12,197 nt of DNA, taken from Phycisphaerales bacterium (GTDB lineage: Bacteria; Planctomycetota; Phycisphaerae; Phycisphaerales; UBA1924). Each line of letters opens with the position of its first letter. The first letter of the stretch is position 1. The notes beneath the pieces were generated by a model that saw nothing but the letters and a program-made list of their open reading frames with translations, did not search any database and was not told where the DNA came from. Positions 1 through 6,175 of the stretch are shown one piece after another. A program made the translations under genes and the position numbers. Where the stretch lies: contig JAJDDH010000187.1 of NCBI GenBank assembly GCA_029260415.1, positions 1-12,197 of the forward strand. Direction: 5' to 3'.

Positions 1-337
1 GCGCGACAGTGCGATTGGGGGACTTCTGCTGCGCCTCGTACACCACGCCCATCCCGCCCGCGCCCAGACGCCTGATGATCCGGTAGCCCGCCAGCTCCTC
101 CGGGTCCCTGGCGCCCGAGGCGATCACGTGCTCGATCTCCGCCCGGAAGTCCTCGGGGTTGAGACCCCGGCTCTTGTCGGCCCGGGCCTCGGCGGCGAGC
201 AGGTCGAGCACCGCCGTACGCAATGACGCGTCGTCGGGCGCCAGCTCGCGCAGGCGGGCCTCGCGCCGATCCGCGGGCAGTTCGCACACCTGCTGGAACA
301 GCCGGTCGATCGCCTGGAAGCGTTCACTCGCGGTCAT
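1..337 (-). CDS. Ser/Thr protein kinase, N-terminal fragment (runs off left edge)
   Basis: Reading the minus strand from the ATG at 337 gives 112 codons before the window ends. Residues about 1-80 form a charged helical region (starting MTASERFQAIDRLFQQVCEL) of the kind that precedes the kinase domain in many planctomycete Ser/Thr kinases. The kinase domain begins near residue 84 (GYRIIRRL), followed by the glycine-rich ATP loop LGAGGMGVVYEA at about 91-102. The VAIK lysine and the whole catalytic core lie outside the window. The start is chosen because GGGAG sits about 8 bases upstream; in-frame ATGs at 352 and 358 lack a comparable ribosome site. The gene is divergent from the beta-helix gene. 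No ECF sigma-factor gene, a frequent partner of this kinase type, lies directly upstream. What is seen: the ATP loop and its family context. What is inferred: a cytoplasmic or membrane-anchored regulatory kinase of unknown target. Confidence 0.88.
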   Translation of the reverse strand, partial: MTASERFQAIDRLFQQVCELPADRREARLRELAPDDASLRTAVLDLLAAEARADKSRGLNPEDFRAEIEHVIASGARDPEELAGYRIIRRLGAGGMGVVYEAQQKSPNRTVA

Positions 338-387
338 CGTGCGATCTCCCATCGGCATCGGGCCCGCCCCCGGGGGGCGTGAGCGAG

Positions 388-393
388 AGTCTA
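388..393 (-). promoter_or_regulatory. possible -10 box (TAGACT) for the kinase gene
   Basis: On the minus strand TAGACT ends 50 bases before the kinase ATG. It fits a TAGNNT hexamer seen 31-50 bases ahead of several other start codons in this window. No convincing -35 element was found at 16-18 bases upstream, so this rests on recurrence and spacing only. Confidence 0.3.
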
Positions 394-448
394 ACGCCTT
401 GCGTTTCCTGCACCTAGGGCGGGATCCCACCCTCCCGCGCCGGATGTC

Positions 449-473
449 GGGCGAGCGTGTGAGGCGCTCGCCC
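449..473. repeat. perfect 9-bp inverted repeat in divergent intergenic region
   Basis: GGGCGAGCG (449-457) and CGCTCGCCC (465-473) are perfect reverse complements separated by the 7-base loop TGTGAGG. The repeat lies between the divergent kinase and beta-helix genes, 60 bases upstream of the beta-helix ATG. No T-tract follows on either strand, so it is not an intrinsic terminator. It could be an operator for a dimeric regulator or a 5'-leader hairpin of the beta-helix transcript. The rest of the 338-532 intergenic region shows nothing else clear. Confidence 0.5.
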
Positions 474-532
474 TGTGAACATCGCATCCGTGGGTGAACC
501 AGCCGCTCTCGGCTCAAACCTGGAGGCGCCTC

Positions 533-1948
533 ATGAACCGCACGACCCTCTCGATCGCCGCGTGTCTGCTCCTCGCCCCATCGGCGGGGGCGGACGTCAT
601 CTCTGTCGGCCCCGGCCTGGGGGCGTTTGACCACATCACGATCACCGCCGCCATCGCGTCGGCTTCAAACGGAGACGAGATCGTCGTCGAGCCCGGGCTC
701 TACCCCGAGAACCTCGTCATCGGGGCCAAGAGCGTCACCGTCCGCAGGTCCGCGACCCCGGGCGAGGTCATCATCTTCGGACAGTCGCTCGGCTCGGTCA
801 TCGATGCCAGCGCGGCGAACCTGACGCTCCGCGACCTGACCATCACCGGGGGGACCTCGGGCACGGGCGCCGGGGTGTTCGCGCCATCAAACTCGACCCT
901 CGTCGTCGAGAGCTGCGTGATCGAGGACAACCACGCCTCGGGCGGGTCCGAGGTCGGCGGCGCGATCTACGCTTCAAAGAGCCTCGTGATGCGCGACTCG
1001 ATCATTCGCAACAACTCCTCCACCGGTCGCGCCGGGGGGGTGGAGCTCCGCGGCGTGGGCCCCCACCTCATCGAGGACTGCCTGTTCGAGCTCAACAACG
1101 CCGGCCCGGACAACAGCCCGACCGACATCGGCGGCGCCATCGTTGTCGCGACAGCCTCACCCGTGCAGGTCACTCGCAGCACGTTCCGCCAGAACGGCGC
1201 CGGGGCGCAGGGCGGGGCGATCATCGTCCTCGACGACATCCTCCGCCTGGACCACTGTGTCTTCGACTCGAACTTCAGCCCCCGCGGCGGCGCGGTCCGC
1301 ATCAACGACAGCCACACCGTCCGGGCGAACAACTGCCTGTTCATCGACAACGACGCGAGCGCGTTCGGCGGCGCCGTGTACAACCTCGAGCTCTTCGAGG
1401 CCATCAACTGCACCTTCGTGGGCAACACGTCGGGTAGCGACAACGACACCTTCGAGGGCGCCGGCGCCTCCACGACCCGCCTGCTCAACTGCATCGTCAC
1501 CAACCCGGGCTCGGGCTCGCACGGCGGGGCGGGCTCGTTCCAGCCCGCCCACTCGCTCATCCCCGAGGGCCCGTCCGGCGCGCCCGACGCCAACGGCAAC
1601 TTCGACGCCGACCCGATGTTCGTCGACGCCTTGGGCGGGGACTTCCGCCTCATGCCCATGTCCCCGGCCATCGACGCGGGCGACTCGCTGGGCGGGTTCG
1701 GCGTCTCGGTCCTGTCGCTGGCGACCGACCTGGACGGGAACGTCCGCAACCTGGACGACGCGGACACCCCCAACACGGGCGTGCCCGCGTGGGAGCTCAA
1801 CATCGACCTGGGGGCCTACGAGCTCCAGCCCGACACGGGCGTGAGCCTGCCCGGGTGCAGCGTGGCGGACATCGCCGAGCCGTACAACGTCCTGGACTTC
1901 TCCGACGTGATCGGGTTCCTCGGGGCCTTCGGCGCCGGCTGCCCGTAA
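533..1948 (+). CDS. secreted parallel beta-helix protein, choice-of-anchor Q type, with C-terminal GC-type dockerin
   Basis: 471 residues. The ATG at 533 is chosen over an in-frame GTG at 494 because GGAGG lies just upstream and because it places a signal peptide (MNRTTLSIAACLLLAPSAGA) at the N-terminus. Residues about 35-340 form right-handed beta-helix rungs (IASASNGDEIVVEPGLYPEN start, then DLTITGG). Within them GGAI/GGAV motifs at 142, 200, 227, 252 and 279 alternate with FxxN motifs at 185, 218, 244, 270 and 295, the pattern of chlamydial Pmp repeats. Cysteines recur at equivalent rung positions (128, 183, 242, 268, 293, 320). Residues about 355-430 match the choice-of-anchor Q region (SPAIDAGD, TDLDGNVRNLDD, IDLGAYE). 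Residues 441-471 are a single dockerin-like unit bounded by C442 and C470. It is probably an exported surface or extracellular protein; no catalytic site was recognised, so a polysaccharide-binding or lyase role is speculative. The gene is monocistronic, with a strong terminator downstream. Confidence 0.9.
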   Translation: MNRTTLSIAACLLLAPSAGADVISVGPGLGAFDHITITAAIASASNGDEIVVEPGLYPENLVIGAKSVTVRRSATPGEVIIFGQSLGSVIDASAANLTLRDLTITGGTSGTGAGVFAPSNSTLVVESCVIEDNHASGGSEVGGAIYASKSLVMRDSIIRNNSSTGRAGGVELRGVGPHLIEDCLFELNNAGPDNSPTDIGGAIVVATASPVQVTRSTFRQNGAGAQGGAIIVLDDILRLDHCVFDSNFSPRGGAVRINDSHTVRANNCLFIDNDASAFGGAVYNLELFEAINCTFVGNTSGSDNDTFEGAGASTTRLLNCIVTNPGSGSHGGAGSFQPAHSLIPEGPSGAPDANGNFDADPMFVDALGGDFRLMPMSPAIDAGDSLGGFGVSVLSLATDLDGNVRNLDDADTPNTGVPAWELNIDLGAYELQPDTGVSLPGCSVADIAEPYNVLDFSDVIGFLGAFGAGCP

Positions 1949-1986
1949 TCACCAGTCACCCCAAACCCACACACAACCCCTCGTTG

Positions 1987-2021
1987 GCGGGCGGGGCCTG
2001 ACCGGGCCCCGCCCGCTTTTT
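1987..2021 (+). terminator. intrinsic terminator after the beta-helix gene
   Basis: A perfect 12-bp stem (GCGGGCGGGGCC at 1987-1998, GGCCCCGCCCGC at 2005-2016) closes a 6-base loop and is followed by TTTTT (2017-2021). It sits 38 bases after the stop codon of the beta-helix gene. This isolates that gene from cysC. Confidence 0.9.
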
Positions 2022-2056
2022 CGCCTCCCTGCGGGGCCGATCAGGGGCTTGAGGCC

Positions 2057-2062
2057 TAGCAT
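2057..2062 (+). promoter_or_regulatory. possible -10 box (TAGCAT) for cysC
   Basis: TAGCAT lies 48 bases before the cysC ATG, downstream of the preceding terminator, where a promoter is needed. It is part of a 9-mer TAGCATCAC (2057-2065) that recurs at 2758-2766 ahead of the next gene at nearly the same distance from its start. No good -35 was seen. Confidence 0.4.
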
Positions 2063-2110
2063 CACTTCCGCAAGAGACTGTCAAGAAACACGTTGCCGAG
2101 GAGCGCGAGC

Positions 2111-2740
2111 ATGTCCGACGTCAAGAGCACCAACATCACCTGGCACGAGGGCGACCTGCCGCGCGACGAGCGCTTCAAGGCTCTCAACTGCACCGGCGCC
2201 ACCCTCTGGTTCACGGGCCTCTCCGCCTCGGGCAAGAGCACGATCGCCAGCGCCCTCGAGCAGGTGCTCGTGGCCAACGGCGTCAACAGCTACCGCCTCG
2301 ACGGCGACAACGTCCGCTTCGGGCTCAACAAGAACCTGGGCTTCTCCGCCGAGGACCGCGCCGAGAACATCCGGCGCATCGGCGAGGTCGCCAAGCTCTT
2401 CGCCGACTCGGGCTGCGTCTCGCTCACCAGCTTCATCAGCCCCTACCGCGGTGACCGCGACCAGTGCCGTGAGCTGCACGTCGAGGGCAAGCTGCCCTTC
2501 ATCGAGATCTACGTGGACACGCCGCTTGATGTGTGCGAGAGCCGCGACCCCAAGGGCCTGTACAAGAAGGCCCGGGCGGGCGAGATCAAGGGCTTCACCG
2601 GGATCGACGATCCGTACGAGGAGCCCACCAACCCCGAGCTGGTGCTCAAGACCGCCGACCACTCCGTCGACCAGTGCGTCCAGCAGTGCCTCGAGCTGCT
2701 CGCGAGCAAGGGCATCGTCAACGTGACGGCCAACGCCTGA
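2111..2740 (+). CDS. cysC: adenylyl-sulfate (APS) kinase
   Basis: 209 residues, cytoplasmic. It phosphorylates the 3'-OH of adenosine 5'-phosphosulfate with ATP to give PAPS, the sulfuryl donor for sulfotransferases and PAPS reductase. The sequence shows the P-loop GLSASGKST (36-44), the APS-binding DGDNVR (64-69) followed by LNKNLGFSAEDRAENIRRIGE, the FISPYR segment (108-113) with the conserved serine, and the lid region RDPKGLYKKARAGEIKGFTG (145-164) ending in IDDPYE. Length is normal for a monofunctional CysC; there is no CysN GTPase or ATP-sulfurylase fusion. The ATG at 2111 is chosen because GAGGAG lies 7 bases upstream; an in-frame TTG at 2093 would put that site inside the coding region. 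The downstream neighbour recycles PAP, the product of PAPS use, giving a coherent pair. No sulfurylase or sulfotransferase gene is in the window. Confidence 0.97.
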   Translation: MSDVKSTNITWHEGDLPRDERFKALNCTGATLWFTGLSASGKSTIASALEQVLVANGVNSYRLDGDNVRFGLNKNLGFSAEDRAENIRRIGEVAKLFADSGCVSLTSFISPYRGDRDQCRELHVEGKLPFIEIYVDTPLDVCESRDPKGLYKKARAGEIKGFTGIDDPYEEPTNPELVLKTADHSVDQCVQQCLELLASKGIVNVTANA

Positions 2741-2757
2741 GCGGGCGGACAACCGGA

Positions 2758-2763
2758 TAGCAT
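2758..2763 (+). promoter_or_regulatory. possible -10 box (TAGCAT) for the bisphosphate nucleotidase gene
   Basis: TAGCAT lies 49 bases before the nucleotidase ATG and immediately before the terminator hairpin at 2765. Initiation about 7 bases downstream would begin inside the left arm of that hairpin, so the resulting transcript could not form the full terminator. The identical TAGCATCAC stands ahead of cysC. No -35 was recognised, so the call is tentative. Confidence 0.35.
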
Positions 2764-2764
2764 C

Positions 2765-2797
2765 ACGGGCGGGGCTGATGCCCCGCCCGTTTTCTTT
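2765..2797 (+). terminator. intrinsic terminator/attenuator between cysC and the bisphosphate nucleotidase gene
   Basis: A perfect 11-bp stem (ACGGGCGGGGC at 2765-2775, GCCCCGCCCGT at 2780-2790) with a TGAT tetraloop is followed by TTTCTTT (2791-2797). It begins 25 bases after the cysC stop and ends 15 bases before the downstream ATG, next to that gene's GGAAGGAG ribosome site (2798-2805). It should end or attenuate cysC transcription before the nucleotidase gene. Confidence 0.85.
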
Positions 2798-2812
2798 GGA
2801 AGGAGCCTCCCG

Positions 2813-3838
2813 ATGGCGGACTACGCGAAACTCATGGAAGTCGGGCGTGAGGCGGTCTGCGCCGCGGCGATCGTCACGAACCAGGTGCAGAACGCCCTGG
2901 ACGAGGTCCGCTCGCTCACCAAGGACGACAAGAGCCCCGTGACCGTCGCCGACTATGCGGCGCAGGCCATTGTGGGCAAGATCCTGCGTGAGCGCCTGGG
3001 CGATGTCGTGCTCGTGGGCGAGGAGGACAGCGCCTTCCTCCGCGACGAGGACAACACGGTTTTCCTGGACGCGACGCTCGCCGCGGTCCGTGAGGTCTGG
3101 CCCGACGCGGACCGCGACGCGCTGCTCGACGCCGTGGACGTGGGCGCTGGCGACACGAAGCACTCGCATTTCTGGACCCTCGACCCGGTCGACGGGACCA
3201 AGGGCTTCCTGCGTGACCAGCAGTACGCGATCGCGCTCGGGTACATCGAGGGTGACACACCAACCGTGGGCGTGATGGGCTGCCCGAACCTGCCCGTGAA
3301 CATGTCCGAGCCGCTGGACGTGCCCGACGCGCACGGGTGCCTGTACGCCGCGATCAAGGGCATGGGCGTGTACGAGGCGCCGTGCGATGATCCGACGGGC
3401 GAGATGATCCGCATCACCAGGCTGGACCACATCGAGGGCGACCCGATCAGCGTGTGCGCGTCGGTCGAGAAGGCGCACTCGAACGTGAGCGACACGGACC
3501 GGGTGCTCGAGTACATCGAGAAGAAGTACGGCGTGGAGGTGGGCGAGCCCGTGCGTCTGGACTCGCAGGCGAAGTACGCCGTCGTGGCGCGGGGGCAGGC
3601 CGACGCGTACCTGCGCCTGCCGACCAGGCCCGGGTACGTCGAGCGCATCTGGGACCACGCCGCGGGCTGCTGCATCGCGTGCGAGTCGGGAGCGTTCGTA
3701 ACGGACATCTTCGGCAACGTCCTGGAGTTCTCGCACGGGCGGGGCCTGGAGAAGAACCGGGGCGTGATCTGCGCCCCGCCCAGGGTGCACGGGCGGATCA
3801 TCGAGGCGATCGAGGCCCTGGGCATCCGACCGGTGTAG
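2813..3838 (+). CDS. 3'(2'),5'-bisphosphate nucleotidase, HAL2 type
   Basis: 341 residues, cytoplasmic, in the Mg2+-dependent, lithium-sensitive inositol-monophosphatase superfamily. It hydrolyses PAP (and likely PAPS) to AMP (APS), relieving inhibition of PAPS-using enzymes. Visible motifs are KDDKSPVTVADYAAQA (37-52), the first metal-site acids VGEED (68-72), the hallmark LDPVDGTKGFL (123-133) with D124 and D127, MGCPNLP (155-161), VEKAHS (218-223), DSQAKYAVVARGQADAYLRL (250-269) and WDHAAG (280-285) with the third metal aspartate. The roughly 40-residue segment between EED and DPVDG, the WDHAAG motif and the total length match yeast HAL2 or plant SAL1 rather than the shorter (about 246-residue) E. 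coli CysQ. The start at 2813 has a strong GGAAGGAG site. The pairing with upstream cysC supports the PAP role over an inositol phosphatase role. Confidence 0.93.
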   Translation: MADYAKLMEVGREAVCAAAIVTNQVQNALDEVRSLTKDDKSPVTVADYAAQAIVGKILRERLGDVVLVGEEDSAFLRDEDNTVFLDATLAAVREVWPDADRDALLDAVDVGAGDTKHSHFWTLDPVDGTKGFLRDQQYAIALGYIEGDTPTVGVMGCPNLPVNMSEPLDVPDAHGCLYAAIKGMGVYEAPCDDPTGEMIRITRLDHIEGDPISVCASVEKAHSNVSDTDRVLEYIEKKYGVEVGEPVRLDSQAKYAVVARGQADAYLRLPTRPGYVERIWDHAAGCCIACESGAFVTDIFGNVLEFSHGRGLEKNRGVICAPPRVHGRIIEAIEALGIRPV

Positions 3839-3870
3839 GGAAGACAGCCCTCACCCAGGGCAAAAAGAGG

Positions 3871-3900
3871 GTGTCAAAACAGGATCTTAAGGTATAGAAT
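3871..3900 (+). promoter_or_regulatory. candidate sigma70-type promoter for the 3943 gene
   Basis: GTGTCA (3871-3876, four of six matches to TTGACA) is separated by 18 bases from TAGAAT (3895-3900); the overlapping TATAGA (3893-3898) is an alternative -10 with a 16-base spacer. The stretch is A/T-rich against a GC-rich background and lies 42 bases before the ATG. Confidence 0.55.
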
Positions 3901-3909
3901 GCCTCTGCC

Positions 3910-3923
3910 CGGGGTGATCCCCG
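3910..3923 (+). other. short hairpin in the leader of the 3943 gene
   Basis: CGGGG (3910-3914) pairs with CCCCG (3919-3923) around a TGAT loop, 6 bases before the AGGAGG ribosome site (3930-3935). There is no T-tract, so this is not a terminator. It would form in the 5' leader near the ribosome site; any effect on translation is a guess. Confidence 0.35.
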
Positions 3924-3942
3924 TGGTCGAGGAGGTCATGCC

Positions 3943-4671
3943 ATGGCTCATGCAGTCCGTCAAGCGTCAGCAGCGGCGATTATGGTCGCGCTGCTCGCAT
4001 CCACCTCCCATGCCCAGCCCGTCGAGACGCGGGGTGAGCTCATCGCGATCCTGAGTGACACCGAGCAGATCGAGGACTTCGAGGGCTTGAGTCTGCACGC
4101 GGGCTCGTCAATCCCGGTGGCAAACCCGCTGAACGCGGCGACGGCGCCGGAGCTCGCGATCCAGGCGGGCGTGGGCTACAGCTCGCCCGAGGCGCTGAGC
4201 ATCTATGCCGGGTTCTTCGGCGGCGACGACAGCAACATCCTGCGCGCCACCGACCGGCTCGACGTGGACTTCGACGAGCCGCAACGCGCCGTCGGATTCG
4301 ACCTGCTCACGGGGGGAGGCGCGTACACGGTCTCGTTCTACGACGAGATCGGCATCCTGGGCGAGGTGGGTGTCAGCACGAGCGGGTTTGTCGGCTGGCA
4401 GGACTGGGTGTTCGGTGTCACGGCCATCCGCATCGTGCGCGACGACGACGGGACTGTCTCGACCGACAACTTCTCGTGGGGACGGGCCGTGCCCGGGTGC
4501 CCCGCGGACTTCGCGCTGCCCGCAGGGACGCTGAACTTCTCCGATATCCTCGCGTTTCTCGTCGCGTTCTCGGATACGGAGGACAACGCGGACATGGCGC
4601 CCCCGTTCGGGGTTTGGGACTTCTCGGATGTGGTGCAGTACCTCACCGCGTTTGGCGCCGGGTGTCCGTGA
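3943..4671 (+). CDS. secreted protein with beta-sandwich-like body and two-unit GC-type dockerin
   Basis: 242 residues. The ATG at 3943 follows AGGAGG by 7 bases; a nearer ATG at 3938 is in another frame. An N-terminal signal peptide ends about residue 24 (LLASTSHAQ). The body (about 30-180) has the alternating pattern of extracellular beta-sandwich modules of PEP-CTERM-like planctomycete proteins: VDFDEPQRAVGFDLL (108-122), YTVSFYD, GFVGWQDWVFGVTAIRIVRD and STDNFSWG (173-180). I cannot name its ligand or function. Residues 185-242 form two dockerin-like units (GTLNFSDILAFLVAF and GVWDFSDVVQYLTAFGAGCP) bracketed by C186 and C241. The gene is probably monocistronic, with its own promoter candidate upstream. 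Codon choice in the tail (TTTGGCGCCGGGTGTCCG) differs from the near-identical peptide tails of the 533 and 4862 genes, which argues against very recent copying of this tail. Confidence 0.85.
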   Translation: MAHAVRQASAAAIMVALLASTSHAQPVETRGELIAILSDTEQIEDFEGLSLHAGSSIPVANPLNAATAPELAIQAGVGYSSPEALSIYAGFFGGDDSNILRATDRLDVDFDEPQRAVGFDLLTGGGAYTVSFYDEIGILGEVGVSTSGFVGWQDWVFGVTAIRIVRDDDGTVSTDNFSWGRAVPGCPADFALPAGTLNFSDILAFLVAFSDTEDNADMAPPFGVWDFSDVVQYLTAFGAGCP

Positions 4672-4741
4672 TGATTGATCGGCGCTGAGCCTCTTCCCCA
4701 CGGTCCTGCTCGGCAGCAGAGCGCAGTGATCGCGGATCTGG

Positions 4742-4800
4742 GGGTTTCTGGGTCTGCATATGCATTCAGATTCAGTTCTTATGTCCGGCGGGTTTCTGGG
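4742..4800 (+). repeat. 11-bp direct repeat flanking a TGCATATGCA palindrome
   Basis: GGGTTTCTGGG occurs at 4742-4752 and again at 4790-4800, 48 bases apart start to start. Between them is the perfect 10-base palindrome TGCATATGCA (4755-4764) and an A/T-rich stretch through 4782 that stands out from its surroundings. This lies in the 190-base gap between the 3943 and 4862 genes, just upstream of the promoter candidate at 4802-4830, so it may hold regulator binding sites. Confidence 0.4.
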
Positions 4801-4801
4801 G

Positions 4802-4830
4802 TTGGGTGTAGCGGCGTGAATCGATAAGCT
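4802..4830 (+). promoter_or_regulatory. candidate sigma70-type promoter for the 4862 gene
   Basis: TTGGGT (4802-4807), a 17-base spacer and TAAGCT (4825-4830) lie 31 bases before the ATG, followed by an AGGAG ribosome site (4851-4855). Matches to consensus are moderate; the spacing is ideal. Confidence 0.45.
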
Positions 4831-4861
4831 GGGCGCGGATCTCTCCACCCAGGAGCCCGCC

Positions 4862-6172
4862 ATGATGACCGCTGCCCGCGCCCTGATCGTCCTCGCCGCC
4901 GCGACCGCGTCCGCCCACGCGGGCCCCGACCTGATCATCGGAGACATCTCGGGCGCCAACTCCTACGGCCAGCTCGACGGCGTGCACGCCTACTCGCTGG
5001 GCGTGACCTCGTGCAACCTGGGCGACGAGAGTGTTAACTGGTTCGACGCGTCGCCCGACCACCCGGTGCTGGCGCAGAACCTGTACCGCCTGACCGACGA
5101 CGGGCGCCTCCAGCACGTGGGCATGTCGCACGTCGCCCACGCGTTCGCCGCGCTGCAGACCTCGCTCTGCTCGACATGCCAGCCGGACGACTTCCAGCAC
5201 CTTGGTCCGGGCTGCTCCAACCCGTCGTCCTCGGGCATCAGCGGCGGGCAGCCCTACCTGGGACCGCGCGCCGAGGTCAACGCCTCCACCGGCGCGGTCC
5301 AGTTCCCGTTCACGGGCTCGGGCGAGTTCGGCAACACGATCGAGAAACGACTCCAGGTCCTTGACGCGGACGTCCACCCGGGCGGGACGTACTTCGCCGA
5401 GCTGCAGCACGTCGCGCAGGACGACGCGGAGGCGGGCGCGGGCGCCAACAACGCGTCGTACCGCCGGGCCGGCATGACGGTCAGCAACGCGCTCACGCTC
5501 ACGGGGGGTGTGTTCACCGAGACGCCCGCGATCTTCGCCTGGGGCGACGAGGTCCCGGGCGTGCAGATCAGCACGCTGGACATCCCGGGCGACGGGCGCC
5601 TGCACATGGGCGCCAACGCGACGCAGGTCGCCCCGGGGCAGTGGCGCTACGACTACGCGGTGCACAACCTCAGCTCGCACCGCAGCGTCGCCTCGATCAG
5701 CCTCCCCGCCGCGGGCGCGATCTCCGGCGACGAGTTCCAGGCGCCCCTGTACCACTCCAACGAGCCCGTGATCAACGGCCCGTGGTCGTTCGGTGTCTCG
5801 GGCGGCGTTGTGTCGTGGAGCATCCCGCCCCACACGCCCGCGACGGACCAGACCGCCAACGCGGTGCGCTGGGGGACGATGTACACCTACTCGTTCGTGT
5901 CCGATGCCGCCCCAACCGTGGGGCAGATCGAGCTGGGCCTGTTCCGCCCGGGCGCCCCGGGGTCGGTCAGCGTGAGCGGACCCGTGCCCGGGACGTCGTG
6001 CGTCGCGGACCTTGCCGAGCCCTTCGGGTCGCTGGACTTCTCGGATGTCGCCGCGTTCCTCACGGCGTTCGGCACGATGTCGGGCGAGGCCGACCTGGCC
6101 GCGCCGTTCGGGGTGTTCGACTTCTCCGACGTGGGCGCCTTCCTCACCGCCTTCGGCGCCGGCTGCCCCTGA
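4862..6172 (+). CDS. secreted protein of unknown function with two-unit GC-type dockerin
   Basis: 436 residues. The ATG at 4862 has AGGAG 6 bases upstream. The signal peptide is about residues 1-20 (MMTAARALIVLAAATASAHA). The mature protein opens with PDLIIGDISG and AYSLGVTSCNLGDESVNWF, then HPVLAQNLYRL and a cysteine-rich stretch (C103, C106, C118 within SLCSTC and GPGCSNPSSSG), then LGPRAEVN. I recall this arrangement from a planctomycete family of uncharacterised secreted proteins, but assign no activity. Residues about 150-375 are beta-rich with no motif recognised. Residues 379-436 form two near-identical dockerin-like units (SLDFSDVAAFLTAFG and GVFDFSDVGAFLTAFGAGCP) between C380 and C435. 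The gene converges on the minus-strand PAC2 gene with 3 bases between stop codons and no terminator hairpin, so antisense readthrough is likely. It is presumably exported and retained through the dockerin. Confidence 0.85.
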   Translation: MMTAARALIVLAAATASAHAGPDLIIGDISGANSYGQLDGVHAYSLGVTSCNLGDESVNWFDASPDHPVLAQNLYRLTDDGRLQHVGMSHVAHAFAALQTSLCSTCQPDDFQHLGPGCSNPSSSGISGGQPYLGPRAEVNASTGAVQFPFTGSGEFGNTIEKRLQVLDADVHPGGTYFAELQHVAQDDAEAGAGANNASYRRAGMTVSNALTLTGGVFTETPAIFAWGDEVPGVQISTLDIPGDGRLHMGANATQVAPGQWRYDYAVHNLSSHRSVASISLPAAGAISGDEFQAPLYHSNEPVINGPWSFGVSGGVVSWSIPPHTPATDQTANAVRWGTMYTYSFVSDAAPTVGQIELGLFRPGAPGSVSVSGPVPGTSCVADLAEPFGSLDFSDVAAFLTAFGTMSGEADLAAPFGVFDFSDVGAFLTAFGAGCP

Positions 6173-6175
6173 CGC

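Noticed and set aside
494..532. Upstream GTG start for the beta-helix gene
   Set aside because: It would add 13 residues before a good signal peptide and has no ribosome site; the ATG at 533 has GGAGG.
2081..3790. 569-codon minus-strand frame opposite cysC and the bisphosphate nucleotidase
   Set aside because: It spans two well-supported genes and the terminator between them, and its composition is that of an antisense shadow.
3847..3861. GCCCT/AGGGC hairpin after the nucleotidase gene as a terminator
   Set aside because: The stem is only 5 bp and is followed by A-rich, not T-rich, sequence, so it does not fit an intrinsic terminator on the plus strand; on the minus strand the T-run precedes the hairpin.
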